From Enterococcus mundtii (GTDB lineage: Bacteria > Bacillota > Bacilli > Lactobacillales > Enterococcaceae): DNA of 64,000 nt. A program made the position numbers and the translations under genes. The DNA is taken from assembly GCF_002947535.1 (NCBI RefSeq), contig NZ_PUAP01000010.1, forward strand, positions 1 through 64,000. Reading direction: 5' to 3'. Positions 52,000-59,488 of the stretch are shown here, piece by piece. The stretch's first letter is position 1. Each line of letters begins with the position of its first letter. The notes beneath the pieces were generated by a model. The model saw nothing but the letters and a program-made list of their open reading frames with translations. It was not told the origin of the DNA and did not search any database.

Positions 52000-52181
52000 A
52001 AACTGTATTTAAAATGACTGTCAAGAGCGCTTTGCTTATGAGCCTAGTAGCAATCGTACTGGCAAGTATTAATCCAGCATATGCACTTATTTATTGGGGA
52101 ACCTTAGTAGCGATTACTGCTGTAAGAGAAAGTTTCAAAATGCCAACACAAAAAAGACCGACCAGCGACGGTAATCGCTAA
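51996..52181 (+). CDS. small phage membrane protein, unknown
   Basis: A 61-residue protein with one or two hydrophobic segments (ALLMSLVAIVLASINPAYAL and YWGTLVAITAV). The ATG overlaps the previous stop. The tail PTQKRPTSDGNR is polar. No function recognised. Confidence 0.6.
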   Translation: MKTVFKMTVKSALLMSLVAIVLASINPAYALIYWGTLVAITAVRESFKMPTQKRPTSDGNR

Positions 52182-52238
52182 TCGGCAACATAACAAAATA
52201 TCTTATCTGTATTTTAGCATGAAAGGAAGGCTAAAACA

Positions 52239-52325
52239 ATGAATGATTTTGGACAAGCGCTCGATCAGTATTTGACGACTCCCGAATGGGGCACGGCACA
52301 TAAAGAGGAGGAAGACGATGAGTAA
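52239..52325 (+). CDS. 28-residue phage micro-protein
   Basis: ATG 52239 is preceded by AAAGGAAGG. Reads NDFGQALDQYLTTPEWGTAH and ends in an acidic run. Its end overlaps the start of the YqaJ gene by eight bases, so it may couple translation of that gene. Short but with a convincing ribosome binding site. Confidence 0.5.
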   Translation: MNDFGQALDQYLTTPEWGTAHKEEEDDE

Positions 52326-53259
52326 ATCTACTTTAGAAATGAGCCGTCAAGAATGGCTTGAAGACCGCAAGAAAGGCATCGGAGGTTCTGATGTCGGAAC
52401 GATTTTAGGATTGAATAAGTGGAAATCACCTTATCAACTCTGGCTAGAAAAAACAGGACAAGTCGTACTTGAAGAAATAGCAAGCGAGCCAGCTTATTGG
52501 GGCAATATCTTAGAAGAAGTTGTTGCTAAAGAGTTTCAAGAACGGACAGGTAAAAAGGTTCGCAGAAGAAATCAAGTCTTTGAACATCCACTGCATCCGT
52601 TTCTAAGAGCGAATATTGATCGTGATGTAGTGGGAGAAAATGCCATTCTGGAATGCAAAACAGCCAATCAATTTCTCGGCAAAGAGTGGGAAGGTGAAGA
52701 AGTACCACTCAGTTATCTCTGCCAAGTTCAACATTACATGAACGTTCTAAACAAAGACTATTGTTACATCGCTGTCTTAATCGGTGGTCAAAAATTTATC
52801 TGGAAACAGATTGAACGAGATCAAGAGCTGATCGATACAATCACTGAACAATTAGTAGAGTTTTGGGAAACGAACGTTCTTGGAGGTATCGAGCCAATTA
52901 TTGATGGTAGTCAAGCAACTGCAGATTTCTTGAAAGAAAAGTATGCAGATGTTGAAGACGTTCAAACGACGTTACCAATTCATTTCGATGAACTAGTTGA
53001 ACAGAAAAATGAACTCAAGCGAACCAAGAAAGAAATTGAATCGGCTATTCGACAGGTGGACAACGAGTTCATCAGTGAATTAGGCAAACGTGAAGCTAGT
53101 ATCGGTATCACACAAAGAAACATTATCAGTTGGAAACTTGTTCGTACTAAACGCATTAACACGAAGAAACTAGCAGAGAAATATCCAGATGTCGCAAATG
53201 ATGAAGAGATTTATAACGTTACTGAATCAAGAAGGCTAACCGAAAAGGAGATTAAATAA
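52318..53259 (+). CDS. YqaJ-family phage recombinase exonuclease
   Basis: A 313-residue protein with the YqaJ viral recombinase (lambda exonuclease-like PD-(D/E)XK) domain: WLEDRKKGIGGSDVGTILGLNKWKSPYQLWLEKTG (about 10-44), EPAYWGNILEEVVAKEF (about 57-73), RANIDRD and ECKTANQFLGKEW (about 104-120). The Glu, Asp and ECK residues form the nuclease site. It makes 3' single-stranded ends for the RecT protein encoded next, two bases behind it. GAGGAGGA precedes the ATG. Confidence 0.92.
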   Translation: MSKSTLEMSRQEWLEDRKKGIGGSDVGTILGLNKWKSPYQLWLEKTGQVVLEEIASEPAYWGNILEEVVAKEFQERTGKKVRRRNQVFEHPLHPFLRANIDRDVVGENAILECKTANQFLGKEWEGEEVPLSYLCQVQHYMNVLNKDYCYIAVLIGGQKFIWKQIERDQELIDTITEQLVEFWETNVLGGIEPIIDGSQATADFLKEKYADVEDVQTTLPIHFDELVEQKNELKRTKKEIESAIRQVDNEFISELGKREASIGITQRNIISWKLVRTKRINTKKLAEKYPDVANDEEIYNVTESRRLTEKEIK

Positions 53260-53260
53260 T

Positions 53261-54151
53261 ATGGCAACAAATGAATCGTTAAAAAATCAATTGGCAGAAA
53301 AGCCACAGAAACAAGTTGCACCAGGACAGTTAGGGCTTAAAGCTCTAATGAATACACCAACAATGAGAAAGAAATTTGAAGAAGTACTTCATGACAATGC
53401 TAATGCTTTTATGTCGAATGTTATGACTCTTGTATCTAATGACAGTTATCTTGCAGATAGTGAACCGATGTCTATCATGAGTGGTGCGTTAACTGCTGCA
53501 ACATTAAATCTTGGACTAGATAAGAATCTTGGCTATGCCTATCTCGTTCCATTCAATAGTAAAAACAAGCAAACAGGAAAATGGGAAAAGAAAGCTCAAT
53601 TTATGCTTGGCTATAAAGGATATATCCAATTAGCCCAACGATCAGGTAAATACAAAGCATTAAATGTGATTGAAGTTTACGAAGGAGAACTAAAAAGCTG
53701 GAACCGACTGACAGAAGAGTTCGAGTTTGATCCAAATGGTAGAACATCTGATGAAGTCATTGGATATGTTGGCTATTTTGAATTACTGAATGGATTCAAG
53801 AAAACTGTCTATTGGACCAAACAAGAAATTGAAGCTCATCGAATTGCTAACAATAAAGATCGAGATAAGACAAAGTTAAGTGGTGTGTGGGCATCTGATT
53901 ACAATGCAATGGCACGAAAAACTGTTTTGAGAAATCTTCTTTCTAAATGGGGGATCTTATCCATTGAAATGCAAGAAGCTACTACATCGGATGAGAGAGT
54001 CCAAAGAGTTCAAGAAGATGGCAGCATTATTGCTGAAACAGAAGTTGAAGAAGATATTCCTGAAAGAAAAGAAGTAGAGGTTATTTCTGAAGAAAATGAA
54101 GATGTACAAACTGGATTATTTGATGCATCAAATCCACCATTAAACAAATAG
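53261..54151 (+). CDS. recT: RecT single-strand annealing protein
   Basis: A 296-residue RecT. Central domain (about 30-215): MNTPTMRKKFEEVLHDNANAFMSNVMTLV, the typical SGALTAATLNLGLDKNLGYAYLVPF and FMLGYKGYIQLAQRSGKYK, and YNAMARKTVLRNLLSKWGILSIEM. It anneals complementary single strands, working with the YqaJ exonuclease. The acidic C-terminal tail (EEDIPERKEVEVISEENEDV) is typical of phage SSB-contacting proteins. A perfect hairpin follows the stop codon. Confidence 0.95.
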   Translation: MATNESLKNQLAEKPQKQVAPGQLGLKALMNTPTMRKKFEEVLHDNANAFMSNVMTLVSNDSYLADSEPMSIMSGALTAATLNLGLDKNLGYAYLVPFNSKNKQTGKWEKKAQFMLGYKGYIQLAQRSGKYKALNVIEVYEGELKSWNRLTEEFEFDPNGRTSDEVIGYVGYFELLNGFKKTVYWTKQEIEAHRIANNKDRDKTKLSGVWASDYNAMARKTVLRNLLSKWGILSIEMQEATTSDERVQRVQEDGSIIAETEVEEDIPERKEVEVISEENEDVQTGLFDASNPPLNK

Positions 54152-54152
54152 C

Positions 54153-54170
54153 GAGGGAGTTATCTCCCTC
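54153..54170 (+). other. intercistronic hairpin after recT
   Basis: GAGGGAG-TTAT-CTCCCTC, perfect seven-bp stem with a tetraloop, without a T-run, so rather an mRNA-stabilising or processing hairpin than a terminator. A similar GGGAG / CTCCC hairpin recurs at 58961-58977. Confidence 0.6.
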
Positions 54171-54199
54171 TTAACATCAAAACGAAAGGAGGAACACAA

Positions 54200-55090
54200 T
54201 TGGATTACATCGGACAGCTTAATGCTTTTGACAATTGGCTTGAATATAACGAGCTTGGCGCTGGTCCCCAACTGCTTTGGTATAAGCTAATGGCTATAGC
54301 AAACAAAAGTGGATGGCAGAGCGAATTATCGATTGCCAATACAAGGCTACAAGCAATGACTAAAACGTCTGAAAAAACATTGATTAACAATCGTAATCAA
54401 TTGATCCAAAACGGACTCCTTCAATATAAAAAGAGAGGTCGTACAAAAGCTGGAGTTTATATTCTTTCTGATCTAACTGGAAATTTTACAGTAAAAACTA
54501 CAGTAGATAATACGGTAGAAAACTCCGCTACTGGAAATATTCCAGTAGATAGTAAAGTAAATACGAAAGTAAATAGGGAAGTAAATCCTTCAGTAGATTC
54601 TACAGTAATTCCTTCAGCTTATATAAACAATACAAAACAAAACAAGACAAATAAAGAAGATGATATAGGCGTGTATGAGTTCATCCAAAAAAACTGGGGG
54701 AAAGCACCTACTGGACTTTTGCAAGGAGCATTAGGACCGATGATTAAAACTTGGGGAGCAGATATGATTCTCTTTGCTTTTAAATTAGCTTTCGAAAACA
54801 ACGTTGAGATGCCAGGATTGAAAAAATACGTTGAAGCGATATTAAATTCATGGAGTAATCAAGGAATTAAGACAATGGAATCAGCAGAAAAAGCTCAAGA
54901 AGCTTTTAAGAACAAGAAAAAACAAAACTATCTTCCTAAACGTCAAAAAAACGTCCGTCGTGAAAAACTCCCTGATTGGGTAAACAAACCTCAAGAAGAA
55001 AAGACGCTAGATCCTGATAAAAAAGCAGAATTAGAAGCCCGTTTTGCTGCTTATCAGGCTAAGAAGGAGGCGCTTCTTGAGAATGAATAA
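54200..55090 (+). CDS. phage replication initiator with DnaD/DnaB_2 domain
   Basis: A 296-residue protein, TTG start with AAAGGAGG upstream. N-terminal winged-helix region (about 1-90: DNWLEYNELGAGPQLLWYKLMAIANKSGW), a Thr/Asn/Val-rich linker, and a DnaB_2/DnaD domain (about 155-235) with the YxxxIxxxW signature in KKYVEAILNSWSNQGI. The C-terminal tail (about 247-296) resembles host DnaB's tail, with an identical block NVRREKLPDWVN (251-262). It should open the phage origin and recruit the host loader DnaI. Shared tail and neighbours support a helicase-recruitment role. Confidence 0.9.
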   Translation: MDYIGQLNAFDNWLEYNELGAGPQLLWYKLMAIANKSGWQSELSIANTRLQAMTKTSEKTLINNRNQLIQNGLLQYKKRGRTKAGVYILSDLTGNFTVKTTVDNTVENSATGNIPVDSKVNTKVNREVNPSVDSTVIPSAYINNTKQNKTNKEDDIGVYEFIQKNWGKAPTGLLQGALGPMIKTWGADMILFAFKLAFENNVEMPGLKKYVEAILNSWSNQGIKTMESAEKAQEAFKNKKKQNYLPKRQKNVRREKLPDWVNKPQEEKTLDPDKKAELEARFAAYQAKKEALLENE

Positions 55091-55442
55091 ATATCGTAAT
55101 CGAAAAACTATCCATCGAGGTATCAAGTTCGATTCAAAGGCAGAAGCAGAGTACTACGATCTAGCTTTGTGGCAAGCGGAAGCGAACGGCTGGAAAGTAA
55201 AACTTCAGGAAAGATTTGAGCTGATGCCGAAATTTGAACTAGACGGAAAGAAGTATCGCAAGATCGAGTATATTCCCGACTTCACATTTTATAAAAACGG
55301 CAAACTTGTCAAAGTCGTAGATGTCAAAGGAATGCAGACAAAAGACTTTAAGATCAAGGCGAAATTGTTTTGTCATCAATATCAAGTGCCGTTGATATTA
55401 GCTAAAAAATATCGGAATACGTTCAAGGAAGAGCGTTTTTAA
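55083..55442 (+). CDS. DUF1064 phage protein, PD-(D/E)XK nuclease-like
   Basis: A 119-residue protein from ATG 55083, overlapping the initiator's end by eight bases with GGAGG upstream. Family pattern: IKFDSKAEAEYYDLALWQ, KYRKIEYIPDFTFYKNGKLVKVVDVKG, FKIKAKLFCHQY. The Glu, Asp and DVKG residues match a PD-(D/E)XK-type nuclease site. DUF1064 proteins occur in phage replication regions and may resolve DNA structures. The exact role is unknown. Confidence 0.85.
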   Translation: MNKYRNRKTIHRGIKFDSKAEAEYYDLALWQAEANGWKVKLQERFELMPKFELDGKKYRKIEYIPDFTFYKNGKLVKVVDVKGMQTKDFKIKAKLFCHQYQVPLILAKKYRNTFKEERF

Positions 55443-55456
55443 CGAGGTGGTCCATC

Positions 55457-55618
55457 ATGACAACAGAAGAAGTGATTCAAATGCGTATTCGAAGCATTCA
55501 ACGTGAAATTGACGATCTGGAACGAACAAAGGCAGTGATGGTCAATGAAACGGCTAGGAAGGCAATCGATTTGCACATAGAGAATTTAAGAAGGGAAATT
55601 CGTAGATTGGAGGAATGA
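55457..55618 (+). CDS. 53-residue coiled-coil phage protein
   Basis: ATG 55457 preceded by GAGGTGG. Nearly all helix with a heptad look (MRIRSIQREIDDLERTKAVM and IENLRREIRRLEE). Stop overlaps the next start. No known function. Confidence 0.6.
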   Translation: MTTEEVIQMRIRSIQREIDDLERTKAVMVNETARKAIDLHIENLRREIRRLEE

Positions 55619-55920
55619 GCGTGGATAAGAAAGCGGCAATGAAACGAATTGCTGAATTAACCAAGTCAGAATCTTGGCAAGAAGACAAAGAAATAGTTGC
55701 AGAAGTTCAAAAGCTTGGTAAATCAATGTGGACTGAAAAAACCAAACGGAGAACGCCGAGAAAAATTGCAATCTGGCATGGTGATCGAATTCTAGTGACA
55801 GGAACAGCTGAACAGTTATCTGAAATTACTGGATTAAGCAAAAACATTATCTGGGATAGAGCTAGGAGCTTATGGATTGATTCAAAAGGACGACAGTTTA
55901 GGTATGTGGAGGAGAAATAA
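55615..55920 (+). CDS. phage protein with HTH-like region, unknown
   Basis: A 101-residue protein. ATG 55615 overlaps the previous stop; GTG 55621 has GGAGG at better spacing and may be the true start. The C-terminal part (ATPRKIAIWHGD-like start, GTAEQLSEITGLSKNIIWDRAR, QFRYVEEK end) resembles the small sequence-specific HTH segments of homing-type or phage proteins that read a cue from a ligand (HGDRILVTGTA). No family assigned. Next ATG overlaps the TAA. Confidence 0.6.
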   Translation: MSVDKKAAMKRIAELTKSESWQEDKEIVAEVQKLGKSMWTEKTKRRTPRKIAIWHGDRILVTGTAEQLSEITGLSKNIIWDRARSLWIDSKGRQFRYVEEK

Positions 55921-56237
55921 TGGATCTCATTACACAATACAGTGATATCATCCTCAAGAAAATCATGATGAAGATTCAGAAAGACAAAAAATCAAAAGAA
56001 CGAGCGGAATTAGTTAAGTTAGAAATGGCTGAAACAGGAGCAGGAGTGCGAAGTAGCAGGCATTGGAAAGCAGCAGCAAACATTGAATTTTATTACAACG
56101 AAATTCAAAAAGGGTTCGATCAGATGCGTGAGCTGGATCGGCAAACAAATTGGAGCAAGAAACTTCATCAAGATCGTTTCAAATTTGTAGAAAAGCATAG
56201 AGAGATACTAGACGAATACTTGGAGGAACAGCGATGA
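55920..56237 (+). CDS. phage early protein, unknown
   Basis: A 105-residue highly charged helical protein, start ATG overlapping the preceding stop (TAATG). Contains LKKIMMKIQKDKKSKERAEL and LDRQTNWSKKLHQDRFKF. No domain recognised. Coupled to both neighbours by overlaps, so it is part of the early/middle operon. Confidence 0.6.
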   Translation: MDLITQYSDIILKKIMMKIQKDKKSKERAELVKLEMAETGAGVRSSRHWKAAANIEFYYNEIQKGFDQMRELDRQTNWSKKLHQDRFKFVEKHREILDEYLEEQR

Positions 56238-56755
56238 ATAAACAGGAAATAATCAAAAAGTTAGAAAGTATTAAAGCGATAGGAAATGATGCAATAGCTG
56301 CTTGCTATAACGAGAGTATAAATGCAGGTATTACGTTAATGAAAAAAATAGACGAACCGCAGAAGCCAGTGGTGCCGAAGTTTGTGGCGGAATGGATAGA
56401 ATACGCTAAAAAGAAAGGCGATAGTCTAGCTATTTCATTCAAGCCGTGGAACCTCTACGGTGTTGAGTATAGCAAGGCTGATAGATGGATTGAAGATAAT
56501 CAAGAAACGTTTGCTCGTGCTTGGATAGACGGCTACGAGGTTGAGAAAGAGCCGTTGTATACAGTTACTCTTAGCCTTGACCTTAAATATTATCTAGTCA
56601 TTGATGAGTACGAATGTGACGGAATAAGTCCAACTTTAACAACTAGCTCTGATGTATTAGGGTATCGCTACTTTTTAACAGAAAAAGAAATAAAATCAGC
56701 AGATGAGAACCTGTGGTTGATTGCTGTGCCGGTGGAAGAGGTGGCGGAAGGATGA
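56234..56755 (+). CDS. DUF1642-like phage protein
   Basis: A 173-residue protein. The middle part VPKFVAEWIEYAKKKGDSLAIS and DRWIEDNQETFARAWIDGYEVEKEPLYTV is the DUF1642 pattern common in Lactobacillales phages. The end KYYLVIDEYECDG is followed by a domain with LTTSSDVLGYRYFLTEKEI. Function unknown. GGAGGAACAG lies before the ATG, which overlaps the previous stop. Confidence 0.8.
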   Translation: MNKQEIIKKLESIKAIGNDAIAACYNESINAGITLMKKIDEPQKPVVPKFVAEWIEYAKKKGDSLAISFKPWNLYGVEYSKADRWIEDNQETFARAWIDGYEVEKEPLYTVTLSLDLKYYLVIDEYECDGISPTLTTSSDVLGYRYFLTEKEIKSADENLWLIAVPVEEVAEG

Positions 56756-57069
56756 GCGATTACTTAACAGCAGAACAATATGAATATGCTAGAAAAACAG
56801 GAGATTGGGAATCGGGTAAAGTTCTCAATCATCGACAAGCACTCAACGACAACCAGAAAATCGTGTTGGAGTGGTTGAAAGAACAAGTTTCAATCGGGAG
56901 TGGCCTCCAATATGTTTTGTGGGAATTCACTGATAATGTTTATGAGGATCCTGCGGAATATAGTGTTTCTGAGCAAACAAAAGCGTGGCTAGAATTGACA
57001 GAGCAAGAACAATTTCAAGTCCTATCAGCATTCGCTCAATGGGGATTAGAACAGGAGGAAGCGGAATGA
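56752..57069 (+). CDS. phage protein, unknown
   Basis: A 105-residue acidic protein starting at ATG 56752, four bases before the preceding stop, with GGAAGG upstream. Reads SDYLTAEQYEYARKTGDWES and ends WLELTEQEQFQVLSAFAQWG. No family recognised. Longer in-frame starts in the previous gene are not needed. Confidence 0.6.
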   Translation: MSDYLTAEQYEYARKTGDWESGKVLNHRQALNDNQKIVLEWLKEQVSIGSGLQYVLWEFTDNVYEDPAEYSVSEQTKAWLELTEQEQFQVLSAFAQWGLEQEEAE

Positions 57070-57291
57070 ATGTTCAAAATAGCATTTTATCTGTTCGATT
57101 ACAAAGATGGTTCGTTTAAGAAAGTTTATTTCCATCACTGGAATGATAGCAAGCCAGTTTTTACAAAAAACAAGAAGAGAGCAAAGAAGTATTTTGATAA
57201 AGGGTCAGCAAACAAAGATATAGCGCAGTTAAGAAAAGCAGAATCACCATCTGCGAAAACATTGTCAATTCGATTGGAGGAAAAAGAATGA
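57070..57291 (+). CDS. phage protein, unknown
   Basis: A 73-residue basic protein that starts directly after the previous stop (ATG 57070, AGGAAGCGG upstream). Reads FKIAFYLFDYKDGSFKKVYF. No domain recognised. Its stop overlaps the next start. Confidence 0.55.
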   Translation: MFKIAFYLFDYKDGSFKKVYFHHWNDSKPVFTKNKKRAKKYFDKGSANKDIAQLRKAESPSAKTLSIRLEEKE

Positions 57292-57587
57292 AACTAAAAG
57301 ACGGATTTTACGCTAGTAGTCATGGTATCGGCGGTTTAATGCTAGATATGCCGACAAAGAACCCTAAAACACATAAGAAACCAAAATTCAAAGTCGGTGA
57401 CATGGTTCGCTGCGAAGCAGAGGAGTTCGTTTATCCCTTCAGAGGATACGTTAAAAAGATACTGTCAAACTCAGCAATCATTCGTATTGAAAACACGATG
57501 AAATGTGACAAGTGGTTAGCGAAAAGTAAAGAGAATTTAGCAGTGGCGAGATTGGTGGATATGGAGATTATAAAAACAGAATTATAA
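57288..57587 (+). CDS. phage protein, small beta-barrel appearance, unknown
   Basis: A 99-residue protein. Residues about 33-70 (KFKVGDMVRCEAEEFVYPFRGYVKKILSNSAIIRI) look like a short SH3-like barrel, a fold often used for nucleic-acid contact. This is a weak structural guess. GGAGG precedes the ATG, which overlaps the previous stop. Confidence 0.55.
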   Translation: MKLKDGFYASSHGIGGLMLDMPTKNPKTHKKPKFKVGDMVRCEAEEFVYPFRGYVKKILSNSAIIRIENTMKCDKWLAKSKENLAVARLVDMEIIKTEL

Positions 57588-57608
57588 GTTATATAAGGAG
57601 AAATCAAT

Positions 57609-57836
57609 ATGAATGACAAATTTATCAATAAAAATGACTTAGACTCATTGTTAGTTGGATATGTGCCTAAACGCTATCTAACTCAAAAAGAAGCAGTTCA
57701 TTACACGGGGACATCTGCAGGAACGATCAATGAGTGGGTAAAAAAAGGATTGAAAGTAATCATATTCGGTGAAAACAGCCGTCCAAAATATGACATCAAA
57801 GATATCGATGAGTTTATTGCTAAATATAAAGTATGA
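57609..57836 (+). CDS. small excisionase/MerR-type HTH protein
   Basis: A 75-residue protein with AAGGAG upstream. LTQKEAVHYTGTSAGTINEWVKKGLKVIIFGENSRPKYDIKDIDEFIAKYKV matches the helix-turn-helix 17 / excisionase-type fold. It may act as a second excisionase or a regulator of late genes. Position before the ArpU-like gene favours regulation. About 145 non-coding bases follow with only a weak CAGCAAGC / GCTCGCTG hairpin. Confidence 0.7.
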   Translation: MNDKFINKNDLDSLLVGYVPKRYLTQKEAVHYTGTSAGTINEWVKKGLKVIIFGENSRPKYDIKDIDEFIAKYKV

Positions 57837-57982
57837 AGAATTATTGAAGTAGCTAATAGAGAATTCCTTATCAGCATAATATCGTTAATAAACATAAACA
57901 GCAAGCCATTATTAGCTCGCTGCTCGTGACAAATATGATTTGCCCCTGCCAAGGTAAGTCTATTATATCACAGGAGGCAGCT

Positions 57983-58162
57983 ATGGAGTTAAAGGTAATT
58001 GGATTAAGCGACATTGAAAAAATGCAAGGAGAACATTGTTTAATCATTATTTCAAACGGTCAAATGAAAAGTGTCGAGCTTCCTTCGTTTGGAACAACAG
58101 TTATAGAATCCCATTGCAATAAAGTCAAGCAAGTTAAAGAAGAAGTGAAACAATTATTTTAA
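57983..58162 (+). CDS. 59-residue phage protein, unknown
   Basis: ATG 57983 with CAGGAGG upstream. Reads ELKVIGLSDIEKMQGEHCLI and ends in a Lys-rich helix. Longer in-frame starts (57926) lack a site. It has the size and location of XtrA-type phage proteins, but this is not certain. A strong terminator follows. Confidence 0.6.
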   Translation: MELKVIGLSDIEKMQGEHCLIIISNGQMKSVELPSFGTTVIESHCNKVKQVKEEVKQLF

Positions 58163-58184
58163 ATATCGTCCTACCAGAAAACTG

Positions 58185-58234
58185 GCGGACACAAGTTGAC
58201 AAGAACTTTCTTGTTGATTTGTGTCCGCTTTTTT
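58185..58234 (+). terminator. strong terminator before the late-regulator gene
   Basis: GCGGACACAAGTTGACAAG pairs with CTTGTTGATTTGTGTCCGC, then TTTTTTG. It should end the early transcript before the ArpU-like gene. Confidence 0.9.
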
Positions 58235-58264
58235 GTTTGCGAAATTATTGAGGAGGCTATCTAT

Positions 58265-58852
58265 ATGAATGATTTAATCCAGGAATACAAGAATGACTTG
58301 AAAATGTTGAAAAAGCAACATCAAAAAATCTTAAATAAACGATATCGCACACCTGTCAAAGAACATGGGAGAGTGATACATAAATTAATTGATGATCGTT
58401 CTCCTCAAGATATAGCGGATCAAAAAGTAATAGCAGAAGCTATCTCTACTACAGAGTACGCTTTATTCTGGTTAGAAACAGGCAGAGAGAAGCCTTTCGA
58501 TGATGAGCAAGCCAAGAAGATACCAAAGCATAGAAGAGCCGTTAAACTGGCAGATATAGACGTTATGAGCTATCAAGTTTATTTACAGGAAGTAGAAAAG
58601 CCAGCAGAAGAGACGATTTCTCCGAAGAAAAAAGAGATGTTGCTCCAAGTGACGGAGATAGAATCTTTGCTTTCTAATAAAGAACTGACATTATTTCATT
58701 TAATTAATAAAGATTTATGTACTTATGGAGAAGCAGCAGAACAAATGAATCTAGCTGTGGGTACTGTTAAATCTATGTCACAGCGAATTAAAAATAAGAT
58801 CGACAATTATTTTGAATATGGTCATCAAATAAATCTATTTGAAATTTGCTAA
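58265..58852 (+). CDS. ArpU-family phage late transcriptional regulator
   Basis: A 195-residue protein from ATG 58265 with GAGGAGG upstream; an in-frame ATG at 58196 lies inside the terminator and is rejected. Basic N-terminal region (YKNDLKMLKKQHQKILNKRYRT), a middle stretch typical of the family (ATALISTTEYALFW-like: AISTTEYALFWLETGREK), and a C-terminal sigma-70 region-4-like HTH (LSNKELTLFHLINKDLCTYGEAAEQMNLAVGTVKSMSQRIKNKI, about 138-182). ArpU/RinA-type proteins activate the packaging and structural operon. It stands directly before the late region. Confidence 0.88.
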   Translation: MNDLIQEYKNDLKMLKKQHQKILNKRYRTPVKEHGRVIHKLIDDRSPQDIADQKVIAEAISTTEYALFWLETGREKPFDDEQAKKIPKHRRAVKLADIDVMSYQVYLQEVEKPAEETISPKKKEMLLQVTEIESLLSNKELTLFHLINKDLCTYGEAAEQMNLAVGTVKSMSQRIKNKIDNYFEYGHQINLFEIC

Positions 58853-58952
58853 AACTTGTAAACCATTCCCACCTATAAGTGAAGACAATTAATAGATTAG
58901 ACACTCACAAGTTTATTCATTCTTTTATTCTGAATAATTGTTCTTCAAAAAT

Positions 58953-58986
58953 AAAACGCAAGGGAGGGAATCTCCCTCATCGTTTT
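58953..58986 (+). terminator. hairpin after the ArpU-like gene
   Basis: AAAACG...AGGGAG paired with CTCCCT...CGTTTT. T-residues follow in the 3' arm, so it may act as a weak terminator. Confidence 0.55.
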
Positions 58987-58999
58987 AAATTAAGCTTCG

Positions 59000-59072
59000 A
59001 TAGATAGCAGCAAATATGAAGAAAAGGATGTGAACTCAACTCCTTCTGAATTCTTCGTATGCTGCTGTCTAT
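59000..59072. other. long imperfect hairpin, possible small RNA or regulatory element
   Basis: Arms of about 22 bases: ATAGATAGCAGCA...TATGAAGAA against TTCTTCGTATGCTGCTGTCTAT, with an inner AAGGA / TCCTT stem (59024-59028 / 59041-59045). It lies between the ArpU-like gene and the next small gene. No ORF. Not followed by a T-run. Confidence 0.6.
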
Positions 59073-59096
59073 TAAATTATTTAAGGAGGGGATTGT

Positions 59097-59228
59097 ATGC
59101 ATCATTATATTACTAAATATCAAGATGAAAATGGAAAATTGAGAATTGTATCATGGTTACAAATTAATCTATTTAACAAATCTTACTGTTTTTCAAAAAA
59201 AGAGCTAGCTGTCCCTAAAGACAACTAG
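59097..59228 (+). CDS. 43-residue phage protein
   Basis: ATG 59097 with AAGGAGGGG upstream, a very strong site. Reads HHYITKYQDENGKLRIVSWL then QINLFNKSYCFSKKELAVPK. This kind of short protein (ITKYxxNG...SWLQINLF...CFSK) is common in Gram-positive phages. Function unknown. The stop codon lies in a hairpin that serves as terminator. Confidence 0.7.
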   Translation: MHHYITKYQDENGKLRIVSWLQINLFNKSYCFSKKELAVPKDN

Positions 59229-59245
59229 CAGTAATCTTATTTTTT
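59206..59245. terminator. bidirectional terminator between the 43-residue gene and the minus-strand YjzC-like gene
   Basis: GCTAGCTGTC / GACAACTAGC around CCTAAA, with A-run on the left side and TTATTTTTT on the right. The stop codons of both genes are inside or beside it. Confidence 0.7.
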
Positions 59246-59401
59246 GGTCCATTTGTTTCCTGGCTTAGAAGTTGGAGGAAGTCTGTCTCCTTTATCGATA
59301 GTAGCATTATGACCTTTAGGAACATTTCCTCCTTTTGGACCAACTTCTTTGTACTTACCGGCAGGCTTATTATCTTCGCCTGGTTTGAAAAGATTACTCA
59401 T
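59237..59401 (-). CDS. YjzC-like small protein, minus-strand moron
   Basis: A 54-residue protein read on the minus strand from ATG 59401: starts SNLFKPGEDNKPAGKYKEVG, then GNVPKGHNATIDKGDRLPPT, and ends GNKWTKK. The FKPG(E)...GxYKEVGPxGG...xxxGDRLPPTxxxxxxWxK pattern resembles the YjzC family of Bacillus (unknown function). AGGTGGTGA precedes the start. It has its own promoter at 59452-59479 and opposes all neighbouring phage genes, so it can be expressed in the lysogen. That is the definition of a moron gene. Confidence 0.75.
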   Translation of the reverse strand: MSNLFKPGEDNKPAGKYKEVGPKGGNVPKGHNATIDKGDRLPPTSKPGNKWTKK

Positions 59402-59488
59402 GTTATCACCACCTATAATTTATTTCAGCGGACCACTCGCTGATAACTAAAATTATACGCTTAGTATTTATTTTCACAATATTAATTT
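59402..59488. other. upstream region of the minus-strand moron
   Basis: AT-rich. It contains the ribosome binding site and promoter for the YjzC-like gene and, at its right end, the left boundary of the first tRNA-like segment. Confidence 0.5.
59452..59479 (-). promoter_or_regulatory. promoter of the YjzC-like moron
   Basis: On the minus strand TTGTGA (59479-59474), 16 bases, TATAAT (59457-59452), about 50 bases upstream of the start codon. Confidence 0.65.

Noticed and set aside
58185-58234. Start of the ArpU-like gene at 58196
   Set aside because: This upstream ATG lies inside a strong terminator. ATG 58265 has a proper GAGGAGG.
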